Part shown: positions 26,671 through 36,170 of the stretch, one piece after another
Layout: the number at the start of each line of letters is the position of its first letter
Position numbering within the stretch: position 1 is the stretch's first letter
Source: Candidatus Nitrospira nitrosa
GTDB lineage: Bacteria; Nitrospirota; Nitrospiria; Nitrospirales; Nitrospiraceae
Reading direction: 5' to 3'
Assembly (NCBI RefSeq): GCF_001458735.1
Contig: NZ_CZQA01000008.1
Span: 496,001-560,000 of the forward strand
DNA length: 64,000 nucleotides
Translations under genes and position numbers: made by a program
The notes under the pieces: model-generated
The model's input: only the letters and a program-made list of their open reading frames with translations
Databases searched by the model: none
What the model was told of the DNA's origin: nothing

Positions 26671-27417
26671 ATGATCGTCTTATCGAACGGATTACGATTG
26701 CTTGGTTTGATCCTGCCGCTTCTCTGTCCCCAAATCGGCTGGACGGAGGATTCGCCCAAGGAACATGAGAATACCGCACACCTTCTGACCGCCCTGCTCA
26801 ATGCAGGACGTGTCGTCGTCCACCAAAACCAAGCCTTGATCAACGATCCGAGCAAAGGGGATAAGAAATTTACGCCCGAGATCTTTGAACGTCTACTCCG
26901 TGACGAGTTTTTCCAGCAAACCCACATCGATCTGAAACATCCGCCCTCGTCGTTGATGTCTTATACCAAGGAGCTGTTGGCCGCGCTGCTTCTCGCGAGT
27001 AAAGAGGTTGTGGGAGACGCGCAATTCGTGATCAATCAGCGCGGAATCGGATATAAGAATTTCATCCCGGCAACTTTCGGCAGCCAGACCGCACGGAAGT
27101 TTTCCAATCGATCACACGTGACGATCAAACAAACGACCCTCACTCCGAGAAACCTAAAAAACACTCCTGATCCATACGAGGAAGCAGTCCTGAGGCAACT
27201 TGCCCGTCAGACAGCCGTGACCAGTCCAACCGTTGAATGGATCAATGGCGGACAGTTGCTCAGGACCATGATGCCGATCTACTATTCGGAAGATTGTCTC
27301 ACCTGTCACGGAAGCCCCAAAGGAATTCTCGATATTTCCGGCTATCCACGAGAAGGCGCCCAGGTAGGAGAACTGGCGGGAGCAATCAGCATTCAAATTC
27401 CCGTGGACCATCGGTAG
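26671..27417 (+). CDS. Tll0287-like (DUF3365) c-type haem protein
   Basis: 248 residues from ATG 26671 with a signal peptide. A long N-terminal region with SYTKELLAALLLASKEVV, then 'IGYKNFIPATFGSQTARKFSN', and a single haem-attachment motif CLTCHGSP near residue 209, followed by 'GEL AGAISIQIPVD'. This matches the Tll0287-like haem-binding sensor/redox domain. Co-directional and probably co-transcribed with the solute-binding lipoprotein. Its TAG stop lies inside a palindrome at 27409-27469. Confidence 0.82.
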   Translation: MIVLSNGLRLLGLILPLLCPQIGWTEDSPKEHENTAHLLTALLNAGRVVVHQNQALINDPSKGDKKFTPEIFERLLRDEFFQQTHIDLKHPPSSLMSYTKELLAALLLASKEVVGDAQFVINQRGIGYKNFIPATFGSQTARKFSNRSHVTIKQTTLTPRNLKNTPDPYEEAVLRQLARQTAVTSPTVEWINGGQLLRTMMPIYYSEDCLTCHGSPKGILDISGYPREGAQVGELAGAISIQIPVDHR

Positions 27418-27469
27418 CAGGCAGCCGGCACCGCCCAGGGGGAGGTGCCAGGCCGAGCTACTACCGATG
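27409..27469. repeat. REP-like palindrome over a stop codon
   Basis: 61-nt imperfect hairpin: CATCGGTAGCAG (27409-27420) against CTACTACCGATG (27458-27469), 11 of 12 pairing, with an inner GGCACC/GGTGCC stem. The TAG stop of the haem-protein gene lies in the left arm. It sits between two converging genes with no T-run, so it may act as a bidirectional terminator or mRNA-stabilising REP element. Confidence 0.65.
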
Positions 27470-27482
27470 ATCGTCGGGGCAA

Positions 27483-27752
27483 TCAGTTCATCATCGCGAC
27501 GAGTTGTGGCCGTTCTGCTTCACAACTTTTCTCTTGTTCAGCCTTACGGTTCAGCGCTTCTTCCATTCCTGATTTGACGGCCCGTCCCCAGCGATTGGTC
27601 TGTGCCTGTGCCTTTCGAGCATAGCGGCTGATGGTTCGACGGGTCTCTGCACCGGTTTGTGGAGCAAAGAGGAGCCCGAGCCCTGCCCCAATGACCGCCC
27701 CACCAGCGATGAATGCAGCTACCTTGGCGACTTGCTTCTGCTGCTCCGACAT
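27483..27752 (-). CDS. YtxH domain-containing protein
   Basis: 89 residues, starting with a soluble N-terminus and a hydrophobic glycine-rich stretch FIAGGAVIGAGLGLLFAPQTGAETR, the YtxH signature (general-stress type proteins). The remainder is a charged helix. Transcribed towards the palindrome at 27409-27469. Role in the cell unknown. Confidence 0.8.
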   Translation of the reverse strand: MSEQQKQVAKVAAFIAGGAVIGAGLGLLFAPQTGAETRRTISRYARKAQAQTNRWGRAVKSGMEEALNRKAEQEKSCEAERPQLVAMMN

Positions 27753-28197
27753 GGTGAACCTCCTCGTGATGGTGAATGAGCCGGAAGATCGCTTCGCACC
27801 CCGTTTCTCTTGGAAGAACTATCAGCATGCTCCGTGCCAGGGTCGGACGCGATGTTGAGAAGCAGATTTCCGTGAAAAATCGCGGAGGGCGTTTTTTGTC
27901 AATGAGGAGTGACTAATTTTTGGTCTCCTTTTCTCAACAAATCTAGGGACAGCCGTCTCAGAAATCCAACAGCTGTCTCCTGTCGATCCTTGCCTGACCG
28001 CCATGGAAGCCGATTTGCCGACCATGAAACGTTAAAGATTTCTCATGGCCGATGCACTTGCATTGATACGTGAGCCTCCGTATTATCCACGGGCAAGTCT
28101 TGCCTAGCTCCCTCAGAGTCTGGCACATGACTGCTGGTTCGTGTTCCTTTATAAAAAACGGCACGCTCTTGCAACGGACGGTCTTGGAAAACGATTG
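27753..28197 (+). other. Intergenic stretch before lgt
   Basis: About 445 nt. A 9-bp inverted repeat TGTTGAGAA (27853-27861) / TTCTCAACA (27931-27939) encloses an AT-rich segment; it may be a remnant of a small inverted-repeat element. A minus-strand open frame covers much of the rest but has no family likeness. Nothing else identified; the lgt promoter should be here. Confidence 0.4.
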
Positions 28198-29019
28198 ATG
28201 GCCCCTCCAGCCGCGCTCCCGTATCCCAATCTTGACCCGATTATTGTCGCCCTTGGCCCCATTCAGCTTCGCTGGTACGGGCTGATGTACCTGATCGGAC
28301 TCACCGCCGCGTATTTTCTCATTCAACGGAATGTGACCCGGAAGGAGTTGCCAATCCGGAAGGACCAGGTCTATGACATGGTTGTCTATGCTGCCTTCGG
28401 CGTGTTTCTCGGGGGACGGATCGGCTATACGCTCTTCTATAATTTTTCATACTACAGCCAAAACCCCCTGAAACTTCTCGCAGTTTGGGAAGGAGGGATG
28501 TCCTTTCACGGTGGGCTCCTGGGGACGATCATCGCCCTGATCTGGTTCAGCCGGAAGCAGGGGATTCCCGCCTACACCGTGGCGGACCTTGCGGCCTGCG
28601 TGACACCGATCGGCTTGGGGTGTGGACGAATCGGGAATTTCATCAATGGTGAGCTCTTCGGCCGGGCAACCGATGTCGACTGGTGCATGGTCTTTCCCGG
28701 GGGAGGGCCTGCCTGCCGCCACCCGTCCCAATTGTATGAGGCGACGCTGGAAGGACTCACGCTGTTTACGGTCCTCTGGTGGATCGACCGCCGCCCGACC
28801 CCACCCGGTACCCTCTTCTGGACCTTCATTACCGGGTATGGCCTCAGCCGACTCATCGTCGAGCTGTTCCGTGAACCGGATCAGCACTTGGGGTTCATTT
28901 TTGGACCGATCACCATGGGCCAGATCCTCTCAGTCCCTATGGTGCTGGTCGGGATCCTCATGCTGATCTTGGGCTATTACAAAGCTGCGCCCACCTACGC
29001 ACCCTCAGCCAAGTCTTAA
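28198..29019 (+). CDS. lgt: Prolipoprotein diacylglyceryl transferase
   Basis: 273 residues from ATG 28198 (MAPPAALPYP). Inner-membrane enzyme that transfers diacylglycerol from phosphatidylglycerol to the lipobox cysteine. Conserved HGGLLG, GGRIGYTL and GRIGNFINGELFGRATD (the Lgt signature) are visible, along with several transmembrane helices and the C-terminal GYGLSRLIVELFREPD. Lipoprotein maturation partner of lnt at 54473. Confidence 0.94.
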   Translation: MAPPAALPYPNLDPIIVALGPIQLRWYGLMYLIGLTAAYFLIQRNVTRKELPIRKDQVYDMVVYAAFGVFLGGRIGYTLFYNFSYYSQNPLKLLAVWEGGMSFHGGLLGTIIALIWFSRKQGIPAYTVADLAACVTPIGLGCGRIGNFINGELFGRATDVDWCMVFPGGGPACRHPSQLYEATLEGLTLFTVLWWIDRRPTPPGTLFWTFITGYGLSRLIVELFREPDQHLGFIFGPITMGQILSVPMVLVGILMLILGYYKAAPTYAPSAKS

Positions 29020-29054
29020 GTTTCGGGTTTCGAAACTCGCAACTCGAAACTGGT

Positions 29055-29441
29055 TTAATATGGCATCTCGTCATCGTCCAGGCCCACATGGTGGCCGAGT
29101 TCATGGACGACAGTGTCGTACACTTCTTGAACCACTTCTTCCGGACTCTCGCAGAGACGGAGAATTGGACCGCGGTAGATCGAAATCCGAGGTGGCGGCT
29201 CCCCTCCCGACCTAAAAAATGAATCAGCCGCGAGCGACTGGCCCTGGTAGAGCCCGAGCAAATCATCCTCACTCTTAAGCTCCAGATCTTCAAGAACGTC
29301 CTTCGGCGGCTCATCCTCGACGACCACGGCGATCGATTCCATCAATTGGGCATAGGGAGGCGGTAGGTCGGCAATGGCCTGTTGAACCAGCTCGGCAAAG
29401 GCCTCGGAAGACATCTGGTCATGCCTGGCCATATTCAACAT
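29055..29441 (-). CDS. Minimal zincin (PF06262-type) metallopeptidase
   Basis: 128 residues. The HExxH zinc motif is VHELGHHVG, close to the C-terminus, as in the 'minimal zincin' family; 'SEAFAELVQQAIADLPPPYAQLMESIAVVVEDEP' is the characteristic N-terminal part. Substrate unknown. Last gene of the minus-strand run addB-addA-zincin; only 15 nt separate it from addA. The start may be ATG 29441 or 29432. Confidence 0.88.
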   Translation of the reverse strand: MLNMARHDQMSSEAFAELVQQAIADLPPPYAQLMESIAVVVEDEPPKDVLEDLELKSEDDLLGLYQGQSLAADSFFRSGGEPPPRISIYRGPILRLCESPEEVVQEVYDTVVHELGHHVGLDDDEMPY

Positions 29442-29456
29442 CTCACAATCGACAAC

Positions 29457-32400
29457 TCACAACTCTACAGCCATCGCACAGCGCAAGAACAAACAATGAA
29501 ATCGCGGCTCCAGTTTCAAGCTTTGTCGCACCGCTGCTTTGTAAACTTCTCCCTGCGTTCGATACTGCTCGGCTCGAACTACCGCCTGATCAGATGAAAC
29601 GACATCCGTCTTATAGTCCGCGATCCAGAGTTCTCCGTCGAATCGATAGAGAAGATCCATGACCCCCTCCATGACCTGCCGATCACCCCAGGGCATGGTG
29701 AACGGAACTTCACGGCCCACAATCTGGGACGACCGAAGCCTGTCATAGAGAGGTGACGCCCCAAATGTCGTAAACAGTTCATGAAGTGAGTCCGTCATGG
29801 CTGGAAACAGAGTCCGTTCTTCCGATTGGAGTACCTGTTGAAGGACGGGATCGATCTGCTCAATCAATCCACTCGGTGGGGACGAGAACTCCCACCGTTC
29901 CAAGATCCGATGCGCGGCAATCCCTGTCAGTCGTCCCACGTCACGGAACTGACCGTTTTGAGCGGGAAGAGGCTTGCGCGGTTTTGCTTGCCGAGTTAAT
30001 GCAGTGGGCGTCAAATGCCAGTCTGTCTCCCCGACAGCACTCCACCGTTCTCTCCGCTGCTGCCACAGTCTGGCGATTGACGTCACATCGATCGAGATAG
30101 CCGGATCCTCAGGTGAGCATGACTGGCGCTGCCAGGTTCGCTCCGGCGCATGCACGATGCGATGGGGAATGATACTCGCTCCAATCGAGAGTTGCTCTGT
30201 GGTCATCTCGCCAACCTGCCCGTCGCCAATTTTCTGCAACCATTGGAATGTCGTTTCCCCGACCGATCGGGCCACTTTCCCACCAGACAACACCAACAGC
30301 TCCTTGGCCCTGGTCATCCCAACGTAGAATACTCGCCGTCGTTCGGCCTCTTCTCGTACGGCAAATTTTGCCTGAGCCAGGACCGCCCCGATCGTCCGTT
30401 TTGACCCGAGGGACAATCCATAGATGCCGCTCGACCAATCATGTGCCACATGTGGCACCGTGCGGTCCCGTCCTGTTCCTTGGTGCATTCCCGGCAAGAC
30501 CACGATAGGGAACTCGAGTCCCTTGGCCTTGTGGATCGTCAGTATTTGCACTGCATCGGAAGATGCTTCAGCCAAAGGACTCTCTGCCTCTTCCGGTTGT
30601 TCGTCCAAGCGCGTCACCATCAACTCGATGAACGCACTCAAGGTCATCGTGGCCCGTTCGGCAAGTGAGGCGGCAGTTTGTTTCACTTTCAACAAATTGG
30701 CGACGGCCTGTTCACCATGCAGGGAAGCAGCCGCGGCCTCCAAGAGCGGGAGCCGATCGAAGATCAGTTGGATCGCGTCAGCCAGTGGAACCGAGGGAAT
30801 GGCCTGATGAAGCCAATCCAATTGTTCATAGAGACGGCGAATCGCCGCAGCCCTTGGGTGGTCGAACGAGTCGAGACTTGTCCAGAGCTTATATTCCAAT
30901 TGAGAAGCCTCATGGAATTCAAACACTTCGCGATCCGTCAAACCGCCCAACGGGGAACGCAACAGTCCCGTCAGGGCAATGCGATCATGCGGATGGTCAA
31001 GCACTCGCAGCACATTCACCAGATCGATCACTTCCTGGCGACGATAAAAATGCTTTTCCCCTTCAATAACATAGGGAATGTTGTGCCGGCGTAGGGCGTC
31101 GAGATAGGCATCGGCCTGAGTGAGCTTTCGAAAGAGCAACGCGACGTGGCCTGCCACAGTATGAGGGCGTGAGAGGATCTCATCCCTCAACCACCTCGCC
31201 AGCACTTCCCCTTCGGCTCGCACGGCAAGATCCGCGTCAAACGGTTCATTCCCCTCAGCCGGAGTCGTCACTAAGAGCCGGACTCCCGCCTCCATCGTTG
31301 ACGGGCGACGTTGTGGGCGCACTTCAAGCCGGACATTGGCCGGTTGCACGAGTGGGTGCTGGACAAAGAGTCGGTCAAAGATGTCGTTGATCGGGTTGAG
31401 CACGGCTGCGGCGCTGCGAAAATTCGTCGTGAGCGTTTGGATGACACCACCGCCTTGGGTGATCTTGTCGACCACCCGGTCGAAGGCCTCAATGTCTGCT
31501 CGACGAAACGCATAGATCGACTGCTTTGGATCGCCAACAATAAAAAGCTTCCCGGGATCCAGCCTCATGTCTTGCCATGCGGTCTCATGACAGCCGAGCT
31601 GCTCTGACACCGCAAGAATGATTTCATACTGAATCGGATCGGTATCCTGGAACTCATCGACCAACACCGCCCGATACTCTCGCTTGATCCCTTCCCTGAC
31701 TCTGGGATGCGCGTGAAGGAGACCTCTCGCCCTCGCCAACAGGCCGTCAAATGACAACCACCCTTTATCCACGAACGATGAGCGGATCGACTCAATCAGG
31801 GGACCAAGGAGCTTCAGCAAATCCCCGAACAGCAGATGATCGACATCCAAAAGGGACTGACTGGTTTCGATGAGTCGTTTGGCTTCTTGAAATTCTGATT
31901 CATCCCAATCCTTGACCTTACTTCCGATGTCCTTACTGAGCCAATCGCGAGTCGAGACATCCAACCGTTGTTGGAGAGCGCAGGGGCATTCGTTCACCAC
32001 CTGAGTCAGCAACGAGAGACCGGCCCCAAGCATCTCCTCAATCTTTCGTCGCTTGGGACGATCGTAGGTCTTCAGTAATGCCTGAGCCTTGTCTGCACGT
32101 TCACCAACCCACCGAATGACACTCGGATTGACTGAGCCCTGGGCCAGCTGTGACTGCACAACGTTGAGATCCACCAGTTCGCTGCAGAGTGCATGGGCAA
32201 GGGTTTTGACCTCTTCGAGAGTCGTCACCTCCAGCAGGCGACGCCACTGATCATGGTTCGAGCCTTCTCGGCTCAACTCCTGATCGATCCACACATCCCA
32301 CGCTTGCGTGAAATGCTCTTCGAATCGCAAGCCGTCATCTTCTTGAAAATCTGGATCGACACCGCTCTCCAACGGATGCAAGCGCAGCAGGTGCGCGGCA

Positions 32401-32807
32401 AAACTATGCAAGGTCCCGATTTGGGCTTTCTCGATATCGGCCAATCCAGCACGGGCACGCGCCGCGATCTCACTTCTCGTGAGCCCGTACCGTTCTTGCA
32501 GATCCTGAGCCGAGACGGCTCCACCGTCTTGTAGTCGTGCCCCATCGGTTCTCGGATCAGCCAGCCAGGTCAGTCGCTCACGCAAGCGCACTTTCATTTC
32601 CATCGCGGCTTTGTTTGTAAACGTGAGGGCGACCACCTGCGTGATGGACACTGGGCGTGGCTCTTTCATCACCAGATGCACCAGACGATTGACCAAGAGC
32701 GTCGTCTTACCGGTTCCTGCCCCAGCAATCACAACCAGGTTCCGGTCGAACGTCGTCTCAGCACCCTCACGGGCGGCACGATCAGAAATCTCGTGCTGAT
32801 TACTCAT
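29457..32807 (-). CDS. addA: UvrD-family helicase-nuclease, AddA/RecB-like
   Basis: 1116 residues: superfamily 1 helicase plus C-terminal nuclease of the AddA type, the engine of double-strand-break processing for RecA loading. Walker A GAGTGKTT is near residue 33; helicase motifs LVDEFQDTDPIQY and TIHKAKGLEFPIVVLPG are visible; the C-terminal nuclease has GVMDLLYRFDGELWIADYKTD, the RecB-like DxK site. Overlaps addB by 8 nt (start of addA inside the end of addB), so translation is coupled. Chi recognition cannot be judged. Confidence 0.92.
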   Translation of the reverse strand: MSNQHEISDRAAREGAETTFDRNLVVIAGAGTGKTTLLVNRLVHLVMKEPRPVSITQVVALTFTNKAAMEMKVRLRERLTWLADPRTDGARLQDGGAVSAQDLQERYGLTRSEIAARARAGLADIEKAQIGTLHSFAAHLLRLHPLESGVDPDFQEDDGLRFEEHFTQAWDVWIDQELSREGSNHDQWRRLLEVTTLEEVKTLAHALCSELVDLNVVQSQLAQGSVNPSVIRWVGERADKAQALLKTYDRPKRRKIEEMLGAGLSLLTQVVNECPCALQQRLDVSTRDWLSKDIGSKVKDWDESEFQEAKRLIETSQSLLDVDHLLFGDLLKLLGPLIESIRSSFVDKGWLSFDGLLARARGLLHAHPRVREGIKREYRAVLVDEFQDTDPIQYEIILAVSEQLGCHETAWQDMRLDPGKLFIVGDPKQSIYAFRRADIEAFDRVVDKITQGGGVIQTLTTNFRSAAAVLNPINDIFDRLFVQHPLVQPANVRLEVRPQRRPSTMEAGVRLLVTTPAEGNEPFDADLAVRAEGEVLARWLRDEILSRPHTVAGHVALLFRKLTQADAYLDALRRHNIPYVIEGEKHFYRRQEVIDLVNVLRVLDHPHDRIALTGLLRSPLGGLTDREVFEFHEASQLEYKLWTSLDSFDHPRAAAIRRLYEQLDWLHQAIPSVPLADAIQLIFDRLPLLEAAAASLHGEQAVANLLKVKQTAASLAERATMTLSAFIELMVTRLDEQPEEAESPLAEASSDAVQILTIHKAKGLEFPIVVLPGMHQGTGRDRTVPHVAHDWSSGIYGLSLGSKRTIGAVLAQAKFAVREEAERRRVFYVGMTRAKELLVLSGGKVARSVGETTFQWLQKIGDGQVGEMTTEQLSIGASIIPHRIVHAPERTWQRQSCSPEDPAISIDVTSIARLWQQRRERWSAVGETDWHLTPTALTRQAKPRKPLPAQNGQFRDVGRLTGIAAHRILERWEFSSPPSGLIEQIDPVLQQVLQSEERTLFPAMTDSLHELFTTFGASPLYDRLRSSQIVGREVPFTMPWGDRQVMEGVMDLLYRFDGELWIADYKTDVVSSDQAVVRAEQYRTQGEVYKAAVRQSLKLEPRFHCLFLRCAMAVEL

Positions 32808-35800
32808 CCTGCACCTTCATCGTTCTTAAGGATCGAAGATCTTTGGATTCCGGTGCACGATAGGACCGCCACCAGGTCAGCTGATGCTCGCGCCGACAGG
32901 CCACCCGGTACTCACAAGTCTCACAGTAGGTGCCCGGCAGGATAAAGAACTGGCCGGCCTTGAGGCCGGTCACCAGACGCTCGATTGTATCCTGGAGCAA
33001 CGCGCCCGTGTTGCCGGACCAATCCCGTGTGGCGAACATCGAGCGATCGATTGGCTTTGACCAGTTTGGGGCCACAAAGAGCAGTTGCACTCCTTCAGTT
33101 GTTCCTCGCTCACCCAAGTCCAGTCGAGCATAGAACGGCGGCTGCAATCGATAGCCTCGAACCGCCGACTGGCGAAGATTCCGGTCCTCCGTCTTCATGG
33201 CGCTGCCGGTCTTGTATTTGTAATCGATGATTCGCAGGATTCCGCTGTCTCGATGTCGGTCGAGACGGTCTAGACGGCCTTGAATCTTCAGACCGACTGA
33301 TTCCTCCTTGACCACAAGCGACAAGATCCCGGACGCCTCCTGTTCAAAGGCAATCGGCTGGTAAGGCAGCTCCGCGTAGGCCGCTTGATCGGAAGAAATT
33401 GTTGCGAGTACTAGGGTAACGGCCTGTTCCTTCGAAAATTCCCACAAGAGAAAATGCCCGGGTGGATACTCGCGCTCGCACTCCGCAGCCGCCCGTACCA
33501 CGGCCTCCTCAGCGACTCGACGAACGCTGTCGCCCGGCAAGGCAGTGGCAGGCCATCCCTTTTCAACCAGCGATTCATACGCGCAGCGTAGTGCCGAGTG
33601 GAGCAGAATGCCCAACACCAGGGCATCGGGTTCTTTCCCTATCGCCAAACGAACCGGTTCGAGATGTAGCACGTCCGTCCCAAAATACTGGAAAGGACAG
33701 CGAGCATACCGTTCAAGCGGGGTCGGAGCCACCCCTCGTCGCATCATCCGTGACCAATGGGATGGGAGCGGCCCGGTCTGCCCATCGAACGGTGTGAGCG
33801 ACGGCACGTCCTGTTCGATAGCCGCCACGGCCACCATTGCATGACTCCACAACTCACCATCTTCTCCCATTGCCTGAAAGAATGAAGCAGGATCCTGCCC
33901 TTTCAGCACCATCCATCTCACTAAATCCCTGAGAGGAAGATACTGGCGTATCGCGGGTCGCTGGGCCACTCGATCTGTTAGGCGGCGTGGAACCGTCTCT
34001 ACCGGACACTCGAGGTGACCGAGCTGCAGAGAACCCTGCTCGACATAGGGCGAGACCACGGATACACGACCATTTTCATCGGCCCGCTGGTAGGAGAGAA
34101 ACAACCGCTGGGTTGCAGCCTGACAGAGCAGGGTGAACAGCAACGTCTCCTCGTCGTAACCGGCTAGTTTTTCATCGATCTTAAACCCGAGCGTGCTATC
34201 GAGAACCGTACGATGACGGTCGCGCAGAAAGGGATCCTCGCGAATATAACGGGGAAAGTGTTTTTCATTCAGCCCGATGACAAACAACGCCTTGAAAGGA
34301 GTCCCGCGGGCGGCCATCGCATCGAGTATGGTCACACCTTGATTGGAGACGGAACTCACCGGCACAGAAGCACGCTCCACCGCATGCTGCAGCAGTGAAA
34401 CAAATTCGGCCCAAGAGAGTTCTTCCCCCAGCACATCGAGCGACCGTAGCCCCTCCCAAGTCTGTTCGATAGCCTGCCAAATGGAGTTGAATCGCGTATC
34501 ACCAGGGCTTTTCGTTTCTGAGCCCCCAGCCTCCTGACGAGACAGATGGCGGGAAACCAGCTGTTCAAGCGCGTCCACGTGTCCTCGGATCGTTGCCTGG
34601 ACGGGCACCGCTTCACAGGATTGGAACAATTCTTCAACGACCTGCCAGCACAAAGCCGCCACTTCCGGTGCCACATCCAGCGATCCTCCCTGGATCTCCT
34701 CCTCCCTTTCATCGTGGAGCGTCAGCATGGACTGGCTCGCCCGTTTCACCCGCTCCCATTCACCACGGCCATGGGTGATACGGAGAGCAGAGACCATGGC
34801 CTTCCATTGTTCAGGTCGATAGTGGGGGTTCCCCTCTAGTGGCTCGGACGAGCGATAGAGCGGCGAGCCAATGATGTCGAGAACCGTCGTGCCATAGAAA
34901 TCGTTGATGGGCAGGGACGCCAGCTGCAAGAGAAGCTTGGAGAGCGGCTCATGGATCAGCGGAGTGCCTCCGTTCGTCACGAAGGGAATACAATGCCGAT
35001 CGAACACGCTTCTCAACAACCCGCTGTAGGGATCCAACGTCCTGCCTACGACGCCGATCTCGTCAAATCGGTACCCGTTTGTCTCGATGAGGTCGAGGAT
35101 CTGACGACAGGTGAACGCCAATTCCTCTTCCGCCCCGATGACGCTGGAGATCGACAACGTCACAGAGCTGCCACCAATATCCACATCTCGCGGTGGCGAT
35201 AGGACACAAACATGCGGACCTGCAACCAGCGGGTTGATATGCCGATCGAAGAAGCGTTGCGCGAACATGTAGGCGCTGTCCTGCTCCAGGGGAAAAAATA
35301 ATGTGGTCTGGACGGTTGCACGTACTGCTTCAAGCAGCGAGAGTTGCACCTGCGTGAGATCGTAAAATCCGTAATAGAACAGATGCGTCAGTGAGGCCAG
35401 GAAGGGAGACGATGGAACGAATGGAATCAAGGACTCAGCAAAATCATCATCCGTCCCTACCCCAAGAGTCGTACCTACCTCTTCCACGGCCGCATACAAG
35501 GAGAAGAGGGCTTGGAGCTGATCGGATTCATCTTGGCCGAAATAGCCTTCCGTGGCACCTTGGATGGCTGCAGCAGGATCAACTCCGGCGTCCTTTAGGT
35601 CACGAATGCTCGACCAGAGGGCTCCCCATGTCCCAGAGGCATGTCCGATCCGTTGAAGTGGTGCTAACCCAGAGGAGCGACTCCTTGTGAGATAGCGGAT
35701 GAGCTGCTCGAAAAACAGATCGTCAACAAGACGAATTCTCGTCGCCCGATCCTGACCATGGATCTCATCAGCGAGGCGAAGGGCGAACTGGTGAAAGGTA

Positions 35801-35991
35801 AGAAGGTGCACATTGAGCAGCGCGCAGTTCTTCTCAACACTAAGGAGCCGTTTGAGGCGAGCGACTAACGTGCTTGATGGGACAAGAATCGCAACCTGGG
35901 CGAATGGATTGCCAGTCTGTGCCTGCCGGAGCTGGGCAACGAGAGAGGACTCAAGAGATGGATGGAAGCGACCAGTGATAACCCGCAACAT
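32800..35991 (-). CDS. addB: PD-(D/E)XK nuclease / AddB-like subunit
   Basis: 1063 residues. The N-terminal half looks like a helicase core without a proper Walker A (PSSTLVARLKRL), as in AddB, and the C-terminal has a nuclease segment LRIIDYKYKTG. Cysteines in YARCPFQYFG and in CETCEYRVACRRE match the four-cysteine Fe-S cluster that holds the AddB nuclease domain. Together with AddA it would form a helicase-nuclease. Overlaps addA by 8 nt and follows the 51-residue zinc-ribbon gene by 16 nt. Confidence 0.88.
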   Translation of the reverse strand: MLRVITGRFHPSLESSLVAQLRQAQTGNPFAQVAILVPSSTLVARLKRLLSVEKNCALLNVHLLTFHQFALRLADEIHGQDRATRIRLVDDLFFEQLIRYLTRSRSSGLAPLQRIGHASGTWGALWSSIRDLKDAGVDPAAAIQGATEGYFGQDESDQLQALFSLYAAVEEVGTTLGVGTDDDFAESLIPFVPSSPFLASLTHLFYYGFYDLTQVQLSLLEAVRATVQTTLFFPLEQDSAYMFAQRFFDRHINPLVAGPHVCVLSPPRDVDIGGSSVTLSISSVIGAEEELAFTCRQILDLIETNGYRFDEIGVVGRTLDPYSGLLRSVFDRHCIPFVTNGGTPLIHEPLSKLLLQLASLPINDFYGTTVLDIIGSPLYRSSEPLEGNPHYRPEQWKAMVSALRITHGRGEWERVKRASQSMLTLHDEREEEIQGGSLDVAPEVAALCWQVVEELFQSCEAVPVQATIRGHVDALEQLVSRHLSRQEAGGSETKSPGDTRFNSIWQAIEQTWEGLRSLDVLGEELSWAEFVSLLQHAVERASVPVSSVSNQGVTILDAMAARGTPFKALFVIGLNEKHFPRYIREDPFLRDRHRTVLDSTLGFKIDEKLAGYDEETLLFTLLCQAATQRLFLSYQRADENGRVSVVSPYVEQGSLQLGHLECPVETVPRRLTDRVAQRPAIRQYLPLRDLVRWMVLKGQDPASFFQAMGEDGELWSHAMVAVAAIEQDVPSLTPFDGQTGPLPSHWSRMMRRGVAPTPLERYARCPFQYFGTDVLHLEPVRLAIGKEPDALVLGILLHSALRCAYESLVEKGWPATALPGDSVRRVAEEAVVRAAAECEREYPPGHFLLWEFSKEQAVTLVLATISSDQAAYAELPYQPIAFEQEASGILSLVVKEESVGLKIQGRLDRLDRHRDSGILRIIDYKYKTGSAMKTEDRNLRQSAVRGYRLQPPFYARLDLGERGTTEGVQLLFVAPNWSKPIDRSMFATRDWSGNTGALLQDTIERLVTGLKAGQFFILPGTYCETCEYRVACRREHQLTWWRSYRAPESKDLRSLRTMKVQDE

Positions 35992-36007
35992 GGGGAGTCA
36001 TTGTACG

Positions 36008-36163
36008 CTACCCAGTCTCCGGGCCCAAGAGCTCTCCGTTGCAATCGACACAGGCCCAGTCTCCATCGATGAATGACATGGGGTCGCCGCAGATTGGACA
36101 GTCGGGAGGAGGGCCCTTATCAATCCGGGGAAGATCTGGTAGCTCAAAATCCTCTTCTTCCAT
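36008..36163 (-). CDS. 51-residue zinc-ribbon protein
   Basis: Reads MEEEDFELPDLPRIDKGPPP, then CPICG...ACVDCN, ending GPETG and TAG. Two CxxC knuckles about 15 residues apart form a small zinc ribbon. It lies between the thioredoxin-like gene (7 nt before it) and addB (16 nt after it), in the same operon, so it may be part of, or a regulator of, the recombination machinery. Too short to identify further. Confidence 0.65.
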   Translation of the reverse strand: MEEEDFELPDLPRIDKGPPPDCPICGDPMSFIDGDWACVDCNGELLGPETG

Positions 36164-36170
36164 GATGCCT

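Noticed and set aside
27853-27939. Third MITE-like element from the 9-bp TGTTGAGAA inverted repeat
   Set aside because: Only 9 bp and no matching gene-end placement; too weak to call.
27958-28326. 122-codon minus-strand frame in front of lgt
   Set aside because: Overlaps the start of lgt and reads as composition-driven sequence without domain likeness.
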